From Pseudomonas nitroreducens TX1 (GTDB lineage Bacteria > Pseudomonadota > Gammaproteobacteria > Pseudomonadales > Pseudomonadaceae): a stretch of 64,000 bases of DNA. Position numbers and translations under genes: made by a program. This document shows, piece by piece, positions 32,073 to 41,005 of this stretch. The notes beneath the pieces were generated by a model that saw only the letters and a program-made list of their open reading frames with translations, did no database searches and was not told where the DNA came from. The stretch spans positions 248,001 to 312,000 of the forward strand of contig NZ_AMZB01000136.1 in assembly GCF_000313755.1 (NCBI RefSeq), written 5' to 3'. Every line of letters begins with the position of its first letter. The stretch's first letter is position 1.

Positions 32073-32927
32073 TCAAACCCGCGCCTCGATCACCCGCACC
32101 AGACTCGGCATCCGCCCTTCCGGCAAGCCCAGCCCCACGCCATCCACCTGCGGATCGAGCACACCCACCCGGCCAAACCCGCAACCGATGAACGCCTCCT
32201 CGATCTCCGCCGCACTGCGGTAATGCAGTGGATAACCGCCCCGCGTCAGCCGACCGATCAACCCGACGCCCCAGCGGATCTGCCGGTAGCGTGGGTGTTC
32301 GCGCAGGTCGGGATACAGCTCGGTCAGGTAGGTCGCGTCGGGAAACGCCCGCAGCGCCGCGCACAGGCGCCGCCAGAATCCCTCGATCACCGGGCGCTGG
32401 AAGTAATTCACCAGTCCTTCGGTGATCACCGCCACAGGGCGATCCGGGTCCAGTTCGGACAGCAACGCCGCCAGGCACTGCTCGCCCTGTTCGGCGAGGA
32501 TATCCACAGCCCGGACGCGGTGCTTGCCGTCCAGCCAGCCCTGTTCCTGCAGCAGCGCGGACTTGCGCGCGGCCATTGGCGGCAAGTCGGCTTCAAGGTA
32601 GGTCAGCTGCGGATAGCGCTCGCGAAAGCGCCGGCCACGGGGCGACAACCCGCAAGCGATCTCCACCACCTGGGTCACACTGCGCAGTTCGATGGCCTGG
32701 GTCAGCCGCGCATCGATCAGCAGGTGACGTTGCAGCAGGAAGTCTTCGATATTCAGCCCGAAGCCGATCCGAGCGCCCCAGTTGATCGGCGCCACGCAGC
32801 CATGCACCCAGCGGCCGAAGGCGGTGGCGAAGGCCGGGTCGGCCAGTTGGTGCCGATACCAGACGTAACCGGTGTAGTGCGCACTGGGGGTGATGTGGGC
32901 GCTGTCGGCCCGGATCCGTTCAGCCAT
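32073..32927 (-). CDS. Class I SAM-dependent methyltransferase, LCMT-like
   Basis: A 284-residue protein resembling leucine-carboxyl-methyltransferase-like class I methyltransferases. It has a SAM motif with VVEIACGLSPRGRRF (about 86-100), an acidic strand YLEADLPPM (about 112) and AVITEGLVNYF (about 163) as the motif-IV region. Members of this group act on varied small molecules or proteins, and the substrate cannot be predicted. It is separated by 63 bases from the divergent mpg gene. Confidence 0.8.
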   Translation of the reverse strand: MAERIRADSAHITPSAHYTGYVWYRHQLADPAFATAFGRWVHGCVAPINWGARIGFGLNIEDFLLQRHLLIDARLTQAIELRSVTQVVEIACGLSPRGRRFRERYPQLTYLEADLPPMAARKSALLQEQGWLDGKHRVRAVDILAEQGEQCLAALLSELDPDRPVAVITEGLVNYFQRPVIEGFWRRLCAALRAFPDATYLTELYPDLREHPRYRQIRWGVGLIGRLTRGGYPLHYRSAAEIEEAFIGCGFGRVGVLDPQVDGVGLGLPEGRMPSLVRVIEARV

Positions 32928-32990
32928 GCTTAAGATTCTTGTTGTTATGATTCCCCAGCCTAAGACCGGCCCGAGAACCGCGACAATCCA

Positions 32991-33710
32991 ATGTCTGCCG
33001 AACCCAACCTAAGTTTGCCCTGGCCTGGCGCCAACCCGCTGCCGGACGCCTTCTTCAACCGCGACGCCCTTACTGTTGCCCGCCAACTGCTGGGCAAGGT
33101 GATCCGCCACCGGGTCGGCGACCTGTGGCTGTCCGCGCGGATCATCGAGACCGAGGCCTATTACCTGGCCGAAAAAGGCAGCCACGCCTCGCTGGGCTAT
33201 ACCGAGAAGCGCAAGGCGCTGTTCCTCGATGGCGGGCACATCTATATGTACTACGCCCGTGGCGGCGACTCGCTGAACTTCAGCGCCGGCGGCCCGGGCA
33301 ATGCGGTGCTGATCAAGTCCGGCCACCCGTGGCTGGACCGCATTTCCGGCGATGCCGCACTGGCCTGCATGCGCCAGCTCAACCCCGCCGCGGACGGCAG
33401 CGAGCGCGCACTGGGCAAGCTGTGCGCCGGCCAGACCTTGCTTTGCCGCTCGATGGGCCTGAAGGTGCCGGACTGGGACGCCCAGCGTTTCGACCCGCAG
33501 CGGCTGTTCGTCGACGACCTCGACGAGACGCCCTCGCAAATCATCCAGGCCGCGCGCCTGGGCATTCCCCACGGCCGCGACGAATACCTGCCATACCGTT
33601 TCGTCGACGCCGCCTTCGCTCCCTTCTGCACACGCAACCCCATGCGCCGCGGACAGGTCGAAGGACGTGACTACCACCTGCTAGGACCTCAGGACGACTC
33701 CATCCGATGA
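32991..33710 (+). CDS. mpg: 3-methyladenine DNA glycosylase (AAG/MPG type)
   Basis: Removes alkylated purines as the first step of base-excision repair. The 239-residue protein has the AAG pattern: ARQLLGKVIRH, IIETEAYY (catalytic Glu about 51), DGGHIYMYYARGGDSLNFS with the intercalating Tyr region, and AVLIKSGHP. The end overlaps the next gene by four bases (ATGA). Confidence 0.93.
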   Translation: MSAEPNLSLPWPGANPLPDAFFNRDALTVARQLLGKVIRHRVGDLWLSARIIETEAYYLAEKGSHASLGYTEKRKALFLDGGHIYMYYARGGDSLNFSAGGPGNAVLIKSGHPWLDRISGDAALACMRQLNPAADGSERALGKLCAGQTLLCRSMGLKVPDWDAQRFDPQRLFVDDLDETPSQIIQAARLGIPHGRDEYLPYRFVDAAFAPFCTRNPMRRGQVEGRDYHLLGPQDDSIR

Positions 33711-35023
33711 TCGATCTCGCCGCCTTCAACACCTGGATGGCCACCCACCCGCAATGGCTCGCCCTGGTCCTGTTCCTGGTCGCCTTCCTTGAATGCGCCG
33801 CCATCATCGGCATCCTCCTGCCGGGCGTCGTGATGCTCTTCGCCATTGCCGTACTCGCCGGCAGCGGTGCCCTCGGGCTCGGTGAAACCCTGGCGCTCGC
33901 ATTCTTCGGCGGGCTGCTGGGCGATCTCTCCTCATACTGGATCGGCCGTCACTTCCACCAGGACATCCGCCGCCTGCCGGTGCTGCGCCATCATCCTGAA
34001 TGGATCGCCAGCGCAGAAGGCTTCTTCCACCGCTACGGTGTCGCCAGCCTGCTGGTGGGCCGTTTCATCGGTGCACTGCGGCCCTTCCTGCCCATGGTTG
34101 CCGGCATGCTGGACATGCCCTTCGGCCGCTTCCTCGGCGTTTCAGTGATCGCCGCCGCCGGCTGGTCCGTCGCCTACCTGGTGCCGGGTTGGGCCACGGG
34201 CGCGGCGATGCGCCTGCCGTTGCCGGAAGGCTTCTGGCCCGAGGCCGGCGTCGTGGCCGCCTGTATCGCCGCGGTCTTTGCGCTGATCATTCACGCTGAG
34301 CTGCGCAAGGAGCGCAACGCCCCGCTGATCGGTGCCATTGGCTGCTTCGCCCTGCTGGCCGCCATGCTGATCGGCTGGCCCTACCTGGACGCCCTCGACA
34401 AGGGCCTGATGGCGCTGGTGCAGGAACACCGCCAAACCTGGCTGGACGACGTGATGGTGGCCGTCACCCGGGTCGGCGACTTCCGCACCCAGTTCATCGC
34501 CGGCGCGCTGCTGGCGGTGCTGCTGGCCGCGCTGCGACTGTGGCGCCACGCGCTCTTCGCCGCCGGCACCATGGTCGGCACCGCGCTGCTCAACACCACC
34601 CTCAAACACCTGTTCAGCCGCGCACGGCCGGAAGTGATCGCCGACCCGCTGTCTGCCTTCAGCATGCCCAGCGGGCACAGCTCGGCGTCCTTCGCATTCT
34701 TTTTGGTACTCGGCGTGCTGGCCAGCCGGGAGAAATCCCCGCGCGTGCGCCTGACCTGGATGCTGCTGGCGGTGATCCCCGCCGCGACCATCGCGCTGTC
34801 GCGGGTCTACCTCGGGGCGCACTGGCCCAGCGATATCGTGGCCGGCGCCCTGCTCGGCGCTTCGGTGTGCGCTGCCAGCCTGTGGATGAGCCAGCGCCGC
34901 ATCGAGCTGCCAGCCCTTGCGCCACGCATCTGGTGGAGCCTGCTGCCCACGGCGATGGTGCTGCTGGCAGTGGCCAGCGCCTGGGGCCTGTCGGCGGCGA
35001 TCCACCGCTACACGCCGCTCTGA
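33707..35023 (+). CDS. DedA-PAP2 fusion membrane protein
   Basis: A 438-residue polytopic protein joining two domains. Residues about 1-200 are a DedA/SNARE-associated domain (FLECAAIIGILLPG near 27, GDLSSYWIGRHF near 76, GRFIGALRPFLPMVAGML near 117), a family implicated in undecaprenyl-phosphate or phospholipid flipping. Residues about 230-410 are a PAP2 acid phosphatase with the KX6RP (KHLFSRARPE), PSGH (MPSGHSSASF) and SRX5H (SRVYLGAHWPSD) motifs. The fusion suggests coupled transport and dephosphorylation of a lipid carrier, which is inference. Overlaps mpg by four bases. Confidence 0.93.
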   Translation: MIDLAAFNTWMATHPQWLALVLFLVAFLECAAIIGILLPGVVMLFAIAVLAGSGALGLGETLALAFFGGLLGDLSSYWIGRHFHQDIRRLPVLRHHPEWIASAEGFFHRYGVASLLVGRFIGALRPFLPMVAGMLDMPFGRFLGVSVIAAAGWSVAYLVPGWATGAAMRLPLPEGFWPEAGVVAACIAAVFALIIHAELRKERNAPLIGAIGCFALLAAMLIGWPYLDALDKGLMALVQEHRQTWLDDVMVAVTRVGDFRTQFIAGALLAVLLAALRLWRHALFAAGTMVGTALLNTTLKHLFSRARPEVIADPLSAFSMPSGHSSASFAFFLVLGVLASREKSPRVRLTWMLLAVIPAATIALSRVYLGAHWPSDIVAGALLGASVCAASLWMSQRRIELPALAPRIWWSLLPTAMVLLAVASAWGLSAAIHRYTPL

Positions 35024-35024
35024 C

Positions 35025-35939
35025 TCAAGCCCAAGGGCGCTTGCGCATCAGTTCGGCGCAGCGCAACTGGACGAACTCGCGCAACTGGGTCACCGCCTGG
35101 CTGAGCTGGGCGCGGTGGGTGCAGAACAGGTTCATCGGCGTGGCTTCGCCCAGGTAGTCCGCCAGCGCCACTTCCAGCCGGCCGGCGCGCACGTCGGCCG
35201 CCACGTCCAGCCAGGACTTGTAGACCAGCCCCTGCCCCGCCACGGCCCAGCGCCGCACCACATCGGCATCGTCGCAAAGGCGATCGCCGCGCACCGTCAC
35301 TTCGTGCTGCTTGCGGCTATCACTGAAACGCCAGCGCTCGTGGGCGCGCCCGCCCAGCATGTACAGCAGGCAATTGTGTTTCTGCAACTCGTCCGGGTGC
35401 GCCGGCTTGCCATGGCGGGCAAAGTAGTCCGGAGCGCCACAGAGCACCCGGCGGTTATCCGGGGCCAGCGGCAGCGCCACCAGATTCGAATCGCCCGGCA
35501 GGCCGAGGCGGAAGGCGACGTCCACCGGCTGCCGGTAGAGGTCGGCCTGGCGGTCGCTGATCAGCAGGCGCAGGTTCATCCGCGGGTGCAGCATCTGGAA
35601 CTCGTCGAGCCAGGGCAACAGCACGTTGCGACCGAAGTCCGAAGGCGCCGAAACCTGGAAGTTGCCAGCGATCTCGCTCTTGCCGCCGGCCAGCAACTGG
35701 CGGCCGTCGTCCAGGCTCTGCAGCGCGGCACGGGCATGGGCCAGATACAGCTCGCCCTCGGCGGTCAGGCGCAGGCTGCGGGTAGAGCGGGCGAACAGGC
35801 GCACATCCAGCTCGCTTTCCAGGCGCTTGAGCGCCGCGCTGGCCACCGCCGGCGACAGTTCCAGCTCGCGGGCGGCGGCGGAGAGGCTGCCGCGCTCGGC
35901 GGTGCGGACGAAAATCTGCAGGTCGTCGAAACGCAGCAT
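35025..35939 (-). CDS. LysR-family transcriptional regulator
   Basis: A 304-residue LysR regulator: N-terminal winged helix-turn-helix (LQIFVRTAERGSLSAAARELELSPAVASAALKRLESEL, about 6-45) and a periplasmic-binding-fold effector domain. The ATG at 35939 is preferred to the TTG two codons upstream. It is divergent from a quinol monooxygenase-like gene and an alcohol dehydrogenase-like gene, its probable targets, and a palindrome lies right at its start. The 3' end abuts the DedA-PAP2 gene tail-to-tail with one base between. Confidence 0.93.
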   Translation of the reverse strand: MLRFDDLQIFVRTAERGSLSAAARELELSPAVASAALKRLESELDVRLFARSTRSLRLTAEGELYLAHARAALQSLDDGRQLLAGGKSEIAGNFQVSAPSDFGRNVLLPWLDEFQMLHPRMNLRLLISDRQADLYRQPVDVAFRLGLPGDSNLVALPLAPDNRRVLCGAPDYFARHGKPAHPDELQKHNCLLYMLGGRAHERWRFSDSRKQHEVTVRGDRLCDDADVVRRWAVAGQGLVYKSWLDVAADVRAGRLEVALADYLGEATPMNLFCTHRAQLSQAVTQLREFVQLRCAELMRKRPWA

Positions 35940-35958
35940 TTTCAAAATTCCTTTGAAA
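35940..35958. promoter_or_regulatory. Candidate LysR binding palindrome
   Basis: TTTCAAA-ATTCC-TTTGAAA, a perfect 7-base inverted repeat with a 5-base spacer, contains the T-N11-A pattern of LysR sites and lies immediately upstream of the LysR start in the divergent promoter region. Confidence 0.55.
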
Positions 35959-36053
35959 GAGACTCTCTACTTACGCGGTTTTTCTTCACGGCGAAAGAGA
36001 GCAGCATGCCTTCACGTTCAATGCACCTGCCCCACCAATCTGGAGATACCCGG

Positions 36054-36341
36054 ATGAGCCTGACCCTGATCGCCATCATTCGCGCCAAGCCCGGCCGCGC
36101 CGACAGCCTGCAGGAGCGCCTGCACGGCATGCTCGCGCCATCCCGTGCCGAGGCCGGCTGCCTGCAGTACGACCTGCACCGCGATATCAAGGACGCCGAG
36201 CTGATCTACATGATCGAGCAGTGGCGCGACGAGGAAGCCCTGGCCGAGCACGAGGCCAGCCCGCACTTCCAGGCCTTCGTGAAGGCCGCCGAACCTGACC
36301 TGGCGGAACTCGACATCCGCCTGATGAACCGCATCGACTGA
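36054..36341 (+). CDS. Antibiotic biosynthesis monooxygenase-type protein
   Basis: A 95-residue dimeric ferredoxin-fold protein of the ABM/YgiN group: LTLIAIIRAKPGRADSL at the N terminus, SRAEAGCLQYDLHRD in the middle and YMIEQWRDEEALAEHEASPHFQAF. Such proteins act as cofactor-free quinol monooxygenases or in related oxidations. The ATG at 36054 follows a GGAG site. It is cotranscribed with the oxidoreductase 25 bases downstream, both probably under the divergent LysR. Confidence 0.88.
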   Translation: MSLTLIAIIRAKPGRADSLQERLHGMLAPSRAEAGCLQYDLHRDIKDAELIYMIEQWRDEEALAEHEASPHFQAFVKAAEPDLAELDIRLMNRID

Positions 36342-36366
36342 TCGTTCAAAACGAATAGGACCCCCC

Positions 36367-37380
36367 ATGAAAGCCATCGGCTACACCCAGAGCCTGCCCA
36401 GCAGCGACGCCCATTCCCTGCTTGACATCCAGCTGCCCGACCCCACGCCCGGCCCGCGCGACCTGCTGGTGGAAGTGCGCGCCATTTCCGTCAACCCGGT
36501 GGACACCAAGGTGCGCCAGCGCGCCCAGCCTGCCGAAGGCCAGTACAAGGTGCTCGGCTGGGATGCCGCCGGCGTGGTCCGCGCGGTGGGCAGCGAAGTC
36601 AGCCTGTTCAAGCCGGGCGACAAGGTCTGGTACGCCGGCGACCTGACCCGCCCCGGCAGCAACGCTGAACTGCAGTTGGTGGACGAGCGCATCGTCGGCC
36701 ACATGCCGCAGAGCCTCGACTTCGCCCATGCCGCCGCCCTGCCGCTGACCACCATTACCGCCTGGGAGCTGCTGTTCGACCGCCTGCAGGTGGCCGAGGG
36801 CAACGCCAGCAAGGGCCAGAGCCTGCTGATCGTCGGCGCCGCCGGCGGCGTTGGCTCGATCCTCACCCAGCTGGCGCGCCAGCTCACCGGCATGACCGTG
36901 ATCGGCACCGCCTCGCGCCCGGAAACCCAGGAATGGGTGCGCCACCTCGGCGCGCACCATGTGATCGATCACCGCAAGCCGCTGAGCGAAGAGCTCAAAC
37001 GCATCGGCATCGGCGAAGTTACCCACGTGGCCAGCCTGAACCAGACCGAACAGCACCTGGCCGAGATCGTCGCCAGCCTGCGACCGCAAGGCCGCCTGGC
37101 GCTGATCGACGACCCGGAAAACCTCGACGTGCGCCTGCTCAAGCAGAAGAGCCTGTCGCTGCACTGGGAGTTCATGTACACCCGCTCGATGTTCCAGACC
37201 GACGACATGATCGAGCAGCACAAACTGCTGCAACGCGTGGCCGGCCTGATCGACAGCGGCGTGCTGAAGACCACCCTGGGCGAACACTTCGGCAGGATCG
37301 ACGCCGCCAACCTGCGCCGCGCCCACGCACTGCTGGAGAGCAATACGGCCAAGGGCAAGATCGTGCTGGAAGGCTTCTGA
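36367..37380 (+). CDS. Zinc-type alcohol dehydrogenase-like oxidoreductase
   Basis: A 337-residue medium-chain dehydrogenase of the quinone-oxidoreductase-like branch. The N terminus MKAIGYTQSLP and ISVNPVDTKVR are typical of that branch. The Rossmann motif is IVGAAGGVGSI (about 157), and the catalytic zinc ligands of true alcohol dehydrogenases are absent. It probably uses NADPH to reduce quinones or enones. Second gene of the pair with the ABM protein. Confidence 0.9.
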   Translation: MKAIGYTQSLPSSDAHSLLDIQLPDPTPGPRDLLVEVRAISVNPVDTKVRQRAQPAEGQYKVLGWDAAGVVRAVGSEVSLFKPGDKVWYAGDLTRPGSNAELQLVDERIVGHMPQSLDFAHAAALPLTTITAWELLFDRLQVAEGNASKGQSLLIVGAAGGVGSILTQLARQLTGMTVIGTASRPETQEWVRHLGAHHVIDHRKPLSEELKRIGIGEVTHVASLNQTEQHLAEIVASLRPQGRLALIDDPENLDVRLLKQKSLSLHWEFMYTRSMFQTDDMIEQHKLLQRVAGLIDSGVLKTTLGEHFGRIDAANLRRAHALLESNTAKGKIVLEGF

Positions 37381-37391
37381 TCCGGTAGTTC

Positions 37392-37470
37392 CCCGTAGGG
37401 CGCATAACGCCTACGGCGTTATCCGCCGCGTTGGCGGATACTCCGTTCCGGGTTGTGCGCCCTACGGGGA
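37392..37470. repeat. Inverted repeat (CCGTAGGGCGCATAACGCC type)
   Basis: CCGTAGGGCGCA at the left pairs with TGCGCCCTACGG at the right, with nested GGCGTTATCCGCC-type palindromes between. This is a third repeat family in the window, often seen between Pseudomonas genes. Confidence 0.7.
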
Positions 37471-37502
37471 TCGCGCCGTGCGGGAAGCGCCTGTGCATGG
37501 CT

Positions 37503-37580
37503 GTTCGCGAGCAAGCTCGCTCCTACGAAGAGCCACTCCGGCGTTTTCGGTTATCTGTAGGAGCGAGCTTGCTCGCGAAC
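37503..37580. repeat. REP doublet (REPIN)
   Basis: GTTCGCGAGCAAGCTCGCTCCTAC and its reverse complement flank a ~30-base spacer in head-to-head order, right after the gene 36367-37380 and the preceding repeat. Confidence 0.85.
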
Positions 37581-37590
37581 CCCGGCCAGC

Positions 37591-38397
37591 TCAGTCGTTG
37601 GCCCTGGCCCCGGCAAGCATCCGACAGAGCTTCCCGGTAGCCTCGAGCATCGCGAAGCTCGGCTTCTCCAGGTTGCGATCCGGCACCACCCAGAGCTGCT
37701 TGAGCCGCGTGGCGCTGAGTTGCTGCATGCCGGTCCAGCCATGCAGTTGGTCTTCGCTGGCCGCCAGGATCACCTGGGGATCGCGCGCCAGCACGGCCTC
37801 CTGGCCGACCTGCGGCGCGGGCAGGTCGAGATCGGCAAACAGGTTTCGCCCCCCGCAGACTTCCAGCGCCTCGCTGATGATCTGCCGGCCACCGACGGTA
37901 TACAGCGGGCGATCCCAAACCTGATAGAACACCCGCAGCGGCTGCTCGCGCCGGTACTGCGCCCGCAACTGCGCCATGCGCGTATCGAAGGCTTCCGCCA
38001 GTTCACGCCCCTTCTCGGCCCGCCCCAGGCGCTCCCCCAGCTCACGAAACTGCCGGGAGATATCCTCCAGACGGTGTGGATCGGCCACATAGACCGGCAT
38101 GCCCACGGCCTTCAGGCGCTGCAGCTGCGCTTCGGACACGGCACCGGGCCAGACCAGCAGCAGGTCGGGCTGCAGGGCGAGAATCTGTTCGAGATTGACC
38201 TGGCCGTAGCGGCCGACGGACGGCAGGCCTTGCAGCGACTGCGGACGCGGCCCGCCATCGAGCAGGCCGGCCAGCCGGTCGGCGGCGCCCAGTTCGAGGA
38301 CCATGTCGGTGAGCGAGGGCGCCAGGCTGACCACCCGCTCCGCTGCCGCGGCGGGCAGGCCGGCGAGCAGCAGGAGCAGGCAAAGAAAGCGGCGCAT
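37591..38397 (-). CDS. Cobalamin-binding periplasmic protein, BtuF-like
   Basis: A 268-residue helical-backbone (class III) substrate-binding protein: signal peptide to AAAA (about 19), ERVVSLAPSLTDMVLELGAADRLAG at the start of the N lobe, LALQPDLLLVWPG, and the C lobe with YTVGGRQIISEALEVCGGRNLF. It resembles BtuF, which delivers vitamin B12 to BtuCD, but no BtuCD genes are in the window. Its ATG overlaps the stop of the preceding membrane protein gene (TGATG), tying it to the ribA transcript. Confidence 0.88.
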   Translation of the reverse strand: MRRFLCLLLLLAGLPAAAAERVVSLAPSLTDMVLELGAADRLAGLLDGGPRPQSLQGLPSVGRYGQVNLEQILALQPDLLLVWPGAVSEAQLQRLKAVGMPVYVADPHRLEDISRQFRELGERLGRAEKGRELAEAFDTRMAQLRAQYRREQPLRVFYQVWDRPLYTVGGRQIISEALEVCGGRNLFADLDLPAPQVGQEAVLARDPQVILAASEDQLHGWTGMQQLSATRLKQLWVVPDRNLEKPSFAMLEATGKLCRMLAGARAND

Positions 38398-38813
38398 CAG
38401 GCCAGTTGGCGCGGCAGACGGTACAGCCAGAGTATGACCAGGCTGGCGAAGCCCAGCAGCAGGACCGGCACGCCATGCAGATCGACCAGCACCGCCAGGG
38501 CACCGATCCAGGCCGGAATGCTACCCACCAGCGCACCACGGCGCTGAGCGGCGCCCAGTGCCTGCCAGGCCGCAGGCTCGTCCGCGCCATCGCGAGCCTT
38601 GCCGGTAGCGATCAGCGCGTGCTTGTAGCGACGGAACAACGGCAGGGTGAGGAACATCGACAGCAACCCGACGACAAACACCGGCGTGGCCAGCGATTCG
38701 GGCCCGGGTGCCTCCCCCATCAGCGCCAGCATCAGGTGCTGCGGCGCCAGCGCGAGCGCCAGCAGCAACCACCAGAGCAGGTTCAGCCGGCGCCGGGCAG
38801 CGGCGCGATTCAC
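38397..38813 (-). CDS. Small membrane protein of unknown function
   Basis: A 138-residue protein with about four predicted membrane spans ([61 protein letters not shown]) and short basic loops. The start is GTG at 38813, overlapping the ribA stop (GTGA); the longer reading upstream lies inside ribA in another frame and is not real. Its stop overlaps the BtuF-like start. Family is not recognised. Confidence 0.8.
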   Translation of the reverse strand: MNRAAARRRLNLLWWLLLALALAPQHLMLALMGEAPGPESLATPVFVVGLLSMFLTLPLFRRYKHALIATGKARDGADEPAAWQALGAAQRRGALVGSIPAWIGALAVLVDLHGVPVLLLGFASLVILWLYRLPRQLA

Positions 38814-39439
38814 GAAGCGGATGCCTCGGCCTCGGCTTCGCCCTGGTGCATGTTGCCCAGCATGTGGCCCAGCTTGCCTGCCTTGGTCTGCAGGTAACGC
38901 TTGTTGTGCGGGTTCAGGCCCTTGTGCAGCGGCACGCGCTCGGCAACGGTCAGGCCGTAGCCTTCCAGCGCCTTCACCTTGCGCGGGTTGTTGGTCATCA
39001 GCCGCAGCGAGCAGACGCCCAGATGCTGGAGCATCGGCAGGCACATGGCGTAGTCACGCTGGTCGGCGCCAAAGCCCAGGGCCAGGTTGGCTTCCACGGT
39101 GTCGGCGCCTTCGTCCTGCAGGGCGTAGGCGCGGATCTTGTTAAGGAGGCCGATGCCACGGCCTTCCTGACGCAGGTACAGCAGGACGCCGCGGCCTTCC
39201 TTGGCGATGGCCGACAATGCGCCCTCGAGCTGGAATCCGCAGTCGCAGCGCAAGCTGAACAGCGCGTCGCCCGTGAGGCATTCGGAATGCAGACGCCCCA
39301 GCGCCGGCTGGCCGTCGTCGAGCTTGCCCATGGTCAGGGCGACGTGTTCCTTGCCGGTTTCCTCGTCGAGGAAGCCATGCATGGTGAATTCGCCGAAGGG
39401 GGTGGGCAGCTTGGAGGCGGCGACGAAAACGACAGACAC
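38810..39439 (-). CDS. ribA: GTP cyclohydrolase II
   Basis: Opens GTP in the first committed step of riboflavin synthesis. The 209-residue protein has the zinc site [15 protein letters not shown] (three Cys, about 56-69), the catalytic [14 protein letters not shown] segment and [13 protein letters not shown]. The GTG at 39439 has an AGGAG site six bases upstream and gives the family N terminus; the in-frame extension upstream is unlikely. Unlike the RibA half of the fused RibBA at 43826, all zinc ligands are present. Confidence 0.97.
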   Translation of the reverse strand: MSVVFVAASKLPTPFGEFTMHGFLDEETGKEHVALTMGKLDDGQPALGRLHSECLTGDALFSLRCDCGFQLEGALSAIAKEGRGVLLYLRQEGRGIGLLNKIRAYALQDEGADTVEANLALGFGADQRDYAMCLPMLQHLGVCSLRLMTNNPRKVKALEGYGLTVAERVPLHKGLNPHNKRYLQTKAGKLGHMLGNMHQGEAEAEASAS

Positions 39440-39560
39440 CGGAAACTCCTGAAAGATTTGTCTAAGGAAGGAAGACCGGCATTGTAACAGCAGCGCCGGC
39501 CGCACCGTCATTGCGAATTCTGCAAGATAAGCATCGATGCTTTTGATAGAAACCGCACGA

Positions 39561-40205
39561 TCAGTGCTTGGCCTGGATGTACATCATGCCCTGGTCTTCC
39601 CGCCAGCCAACGCGGTTGAGATAGCTCATGCCCAGCAGGATCTCGGTGGGGAAGTCGCCTTCGAGCACCACGGCCTCGACGCCCAGCACCTCGACCCCGC
39701 CCAGCTTCACGCTGTTGAGCGTGACCCGCCAGCCCTTGGCCGTGCCACTGGCGGTGGAAGCCATCATCGGCGTGCCGCTGGCGCGGTAATCGATGCCCAG
39801 GCGACGGGCCTGGCCTTCGTTCATGGCGACCGAGGTGGCGCCGGTATCCACCAGGAACTGCGCGTTCTGGTTGTTGATGGTGCCGGCCACCCAGTAATGC
39901 CCGCCAGTACCACGGGCGATGCCCATCTCGGTACGGGCCGAGGGCGCGGCATAGCCGGCTCCGCTGTACTCGCGACTCAGCTCATAAGTCTGCTCGACGC
40001 CGCCGACGCGCAGTACCGCCTTGTGGCTGTCGGCGCTGACTACCTGCACGCCTTCGGGGCCGGTCTGGCCGACCTTCACCAGCTTGCGCTGGCCGTCGAT
40101 ATTGAGCACCGCGGCCCCCGGGAACAGGCCTACCACCCGGATCTGGGGCGCCGCCACTGCAGCGACGGAACACAGAGACAGGCAGATCAGGGCGAACAGG
40201 CGCAT
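39561..40205 (-). CDS. Periplasmic retropepsin-like aspartic protease
   Basis: A 214-residue secreted protein: signal peptide to AVAA (about 19), a beta-rich N-terminal domain (residues about 20-95) and a clan AA retropepsin-like domain with the active-site [14 protein letters not shown] (Asp about 121) and [15 protein letters not shown] flap-like region, ending [19 protein letters not shown]. This matches the bacterial single-domain aspartic protease family; substrates are unknown. Close to the substrate-binding protein gene, five bases downstream of it. Confidence 0.88.
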   Translation of the reverse strand: MRLFALICLSLCSVAAVAAPQIRVVGLFPGAAVLNIDGQRKLVKVGQTGPEGVQVVSADSHKAVLRVGGVEQTYELSREYSGAGYAAPSARTEMGIARGTGGHYWVAGTINNQNAQFLVDTGATSVAMNEGQARRLGIDYRASGTPMMASTASGTAKGWRVTLNSVKLGGVEVLGVEAVVLEGDFPTEILLGMSYLNRVGWREDQGMMYIQAKH

Positions 40206-40210
40206 GGCGA

Positions 40211-40996
40211 TCACTCCTTGGGCGGCAACAGAGGTTTCAGCGGGGCGTAGGGCCAATTCCAGCGAGCGAAGATACGCTCCAGCTCGCCGCTGCGATACAG
40301 CGCCTGCATGCGTGAATCATAGAGCTTCGCCAACGCCCGCCCACGTTCGTTGTTGGCGAAGCCAAGATACAGAGGAATCGAGCCGACATCGGTGATGCGG
40401 TACTCGCTGGCGTCGACGCCCTGGGCCTGGATCATCTCTTCCAGCTCAGGCCGTGCATCGATGAAGTAGTCGATACGGTGGCCATCGAGCATCGGCAACG
40501 CCGAGCTGCGCCGCTGCAGTTCGTTGCGCTGTTTGAGAGGGTCCAGGTAGCGGTCGAAGGCGTATCCGCGCATCCATGCCAGGCGGTAGCGATCCAGCGT
40601 GGCGAGCGAGGGTGCGGGAGAAGTCTTCAGGCCCAGTGCGCCGATGGGGTCGACATCATACGGCCAGTGCGGATAGAGGATGTGTTCGATTTCGTTGCGG
40701 TAGGAGCCGACCCAGGCATCCGCCTCGCCGCGCTGCACCAGCCCGACCGAACGCACATAGGGCTCGCTGCGCAGGTTCAGGCGCACACCCTCCGGCTCGT
40801 AGATGGCCCGCAGCAGATCCCAGGCCAGGCCACGACCATCGGCCTGGGTGTAGTTGACCCAGACTTCGCTGACGACGCGGATGTCCCTGGGAGCCCTGGC
40901 ATACGCTTGCGCAGTCGTGTCGGCAGCCAGGGCCGACGGCAGGGATGTCGCCGGCAGCCAGCACAGGCACAAAAGCAGGCACAGCAGTGGGCGCAT
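40211..40996 (-). CDS. Periplasmic substrate-binding protein, amino-acid type
   Basis: A 261-residue protein with a signal peptide (to about ALA, 24) and a type-II periplasmic binding fold like family-3 (polar amino acid) solute receptors: VVSEVWVNYTQADGRGLAWDLLRAIYE, SVGLVQRGEADAWVGSY, and LYLGFANNERGRALAKLYDSRM. No transporter genes adjoin it, so it may act as a sensor or orphan receptor. It lies between pgpA and the retropepsin-like gene on the same strand. Confidence 0.82.
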   Translation of the reverse strand: MRPLLCLLLCLCWLPATSLPSALAADTTAQAYARAPRDIRVVSEVWVNYTQADGRGLAWDLLRAIYEPEGVRLNLRSEPYVRSVGLVQRGEADAWVGSYRNEIEHILYPHWPYDVDPIGALGLKTSPAPSLATLDRYRLAWMRGYAFDRYLDPLKQRNELQRRSSALPMLDGHRIDYFIDARPELEEMIQAQGVDASEYRITDVGSIPLYLGFANNERGRALAKLYDSRMQALYRSGELERIFARWNWPYAPLKPLLPPKE

Positions 40997-41005
40997 CGAT
41001 CTTCC

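Noticed and set aside
39529-39542. AAGCATCGATGCTT palindrome upstream of ribA
   Set aside because: A perfect 14-base dyad, but there is no T-run for a terminator and nothing links it to a regulator, so it is noted without a call.
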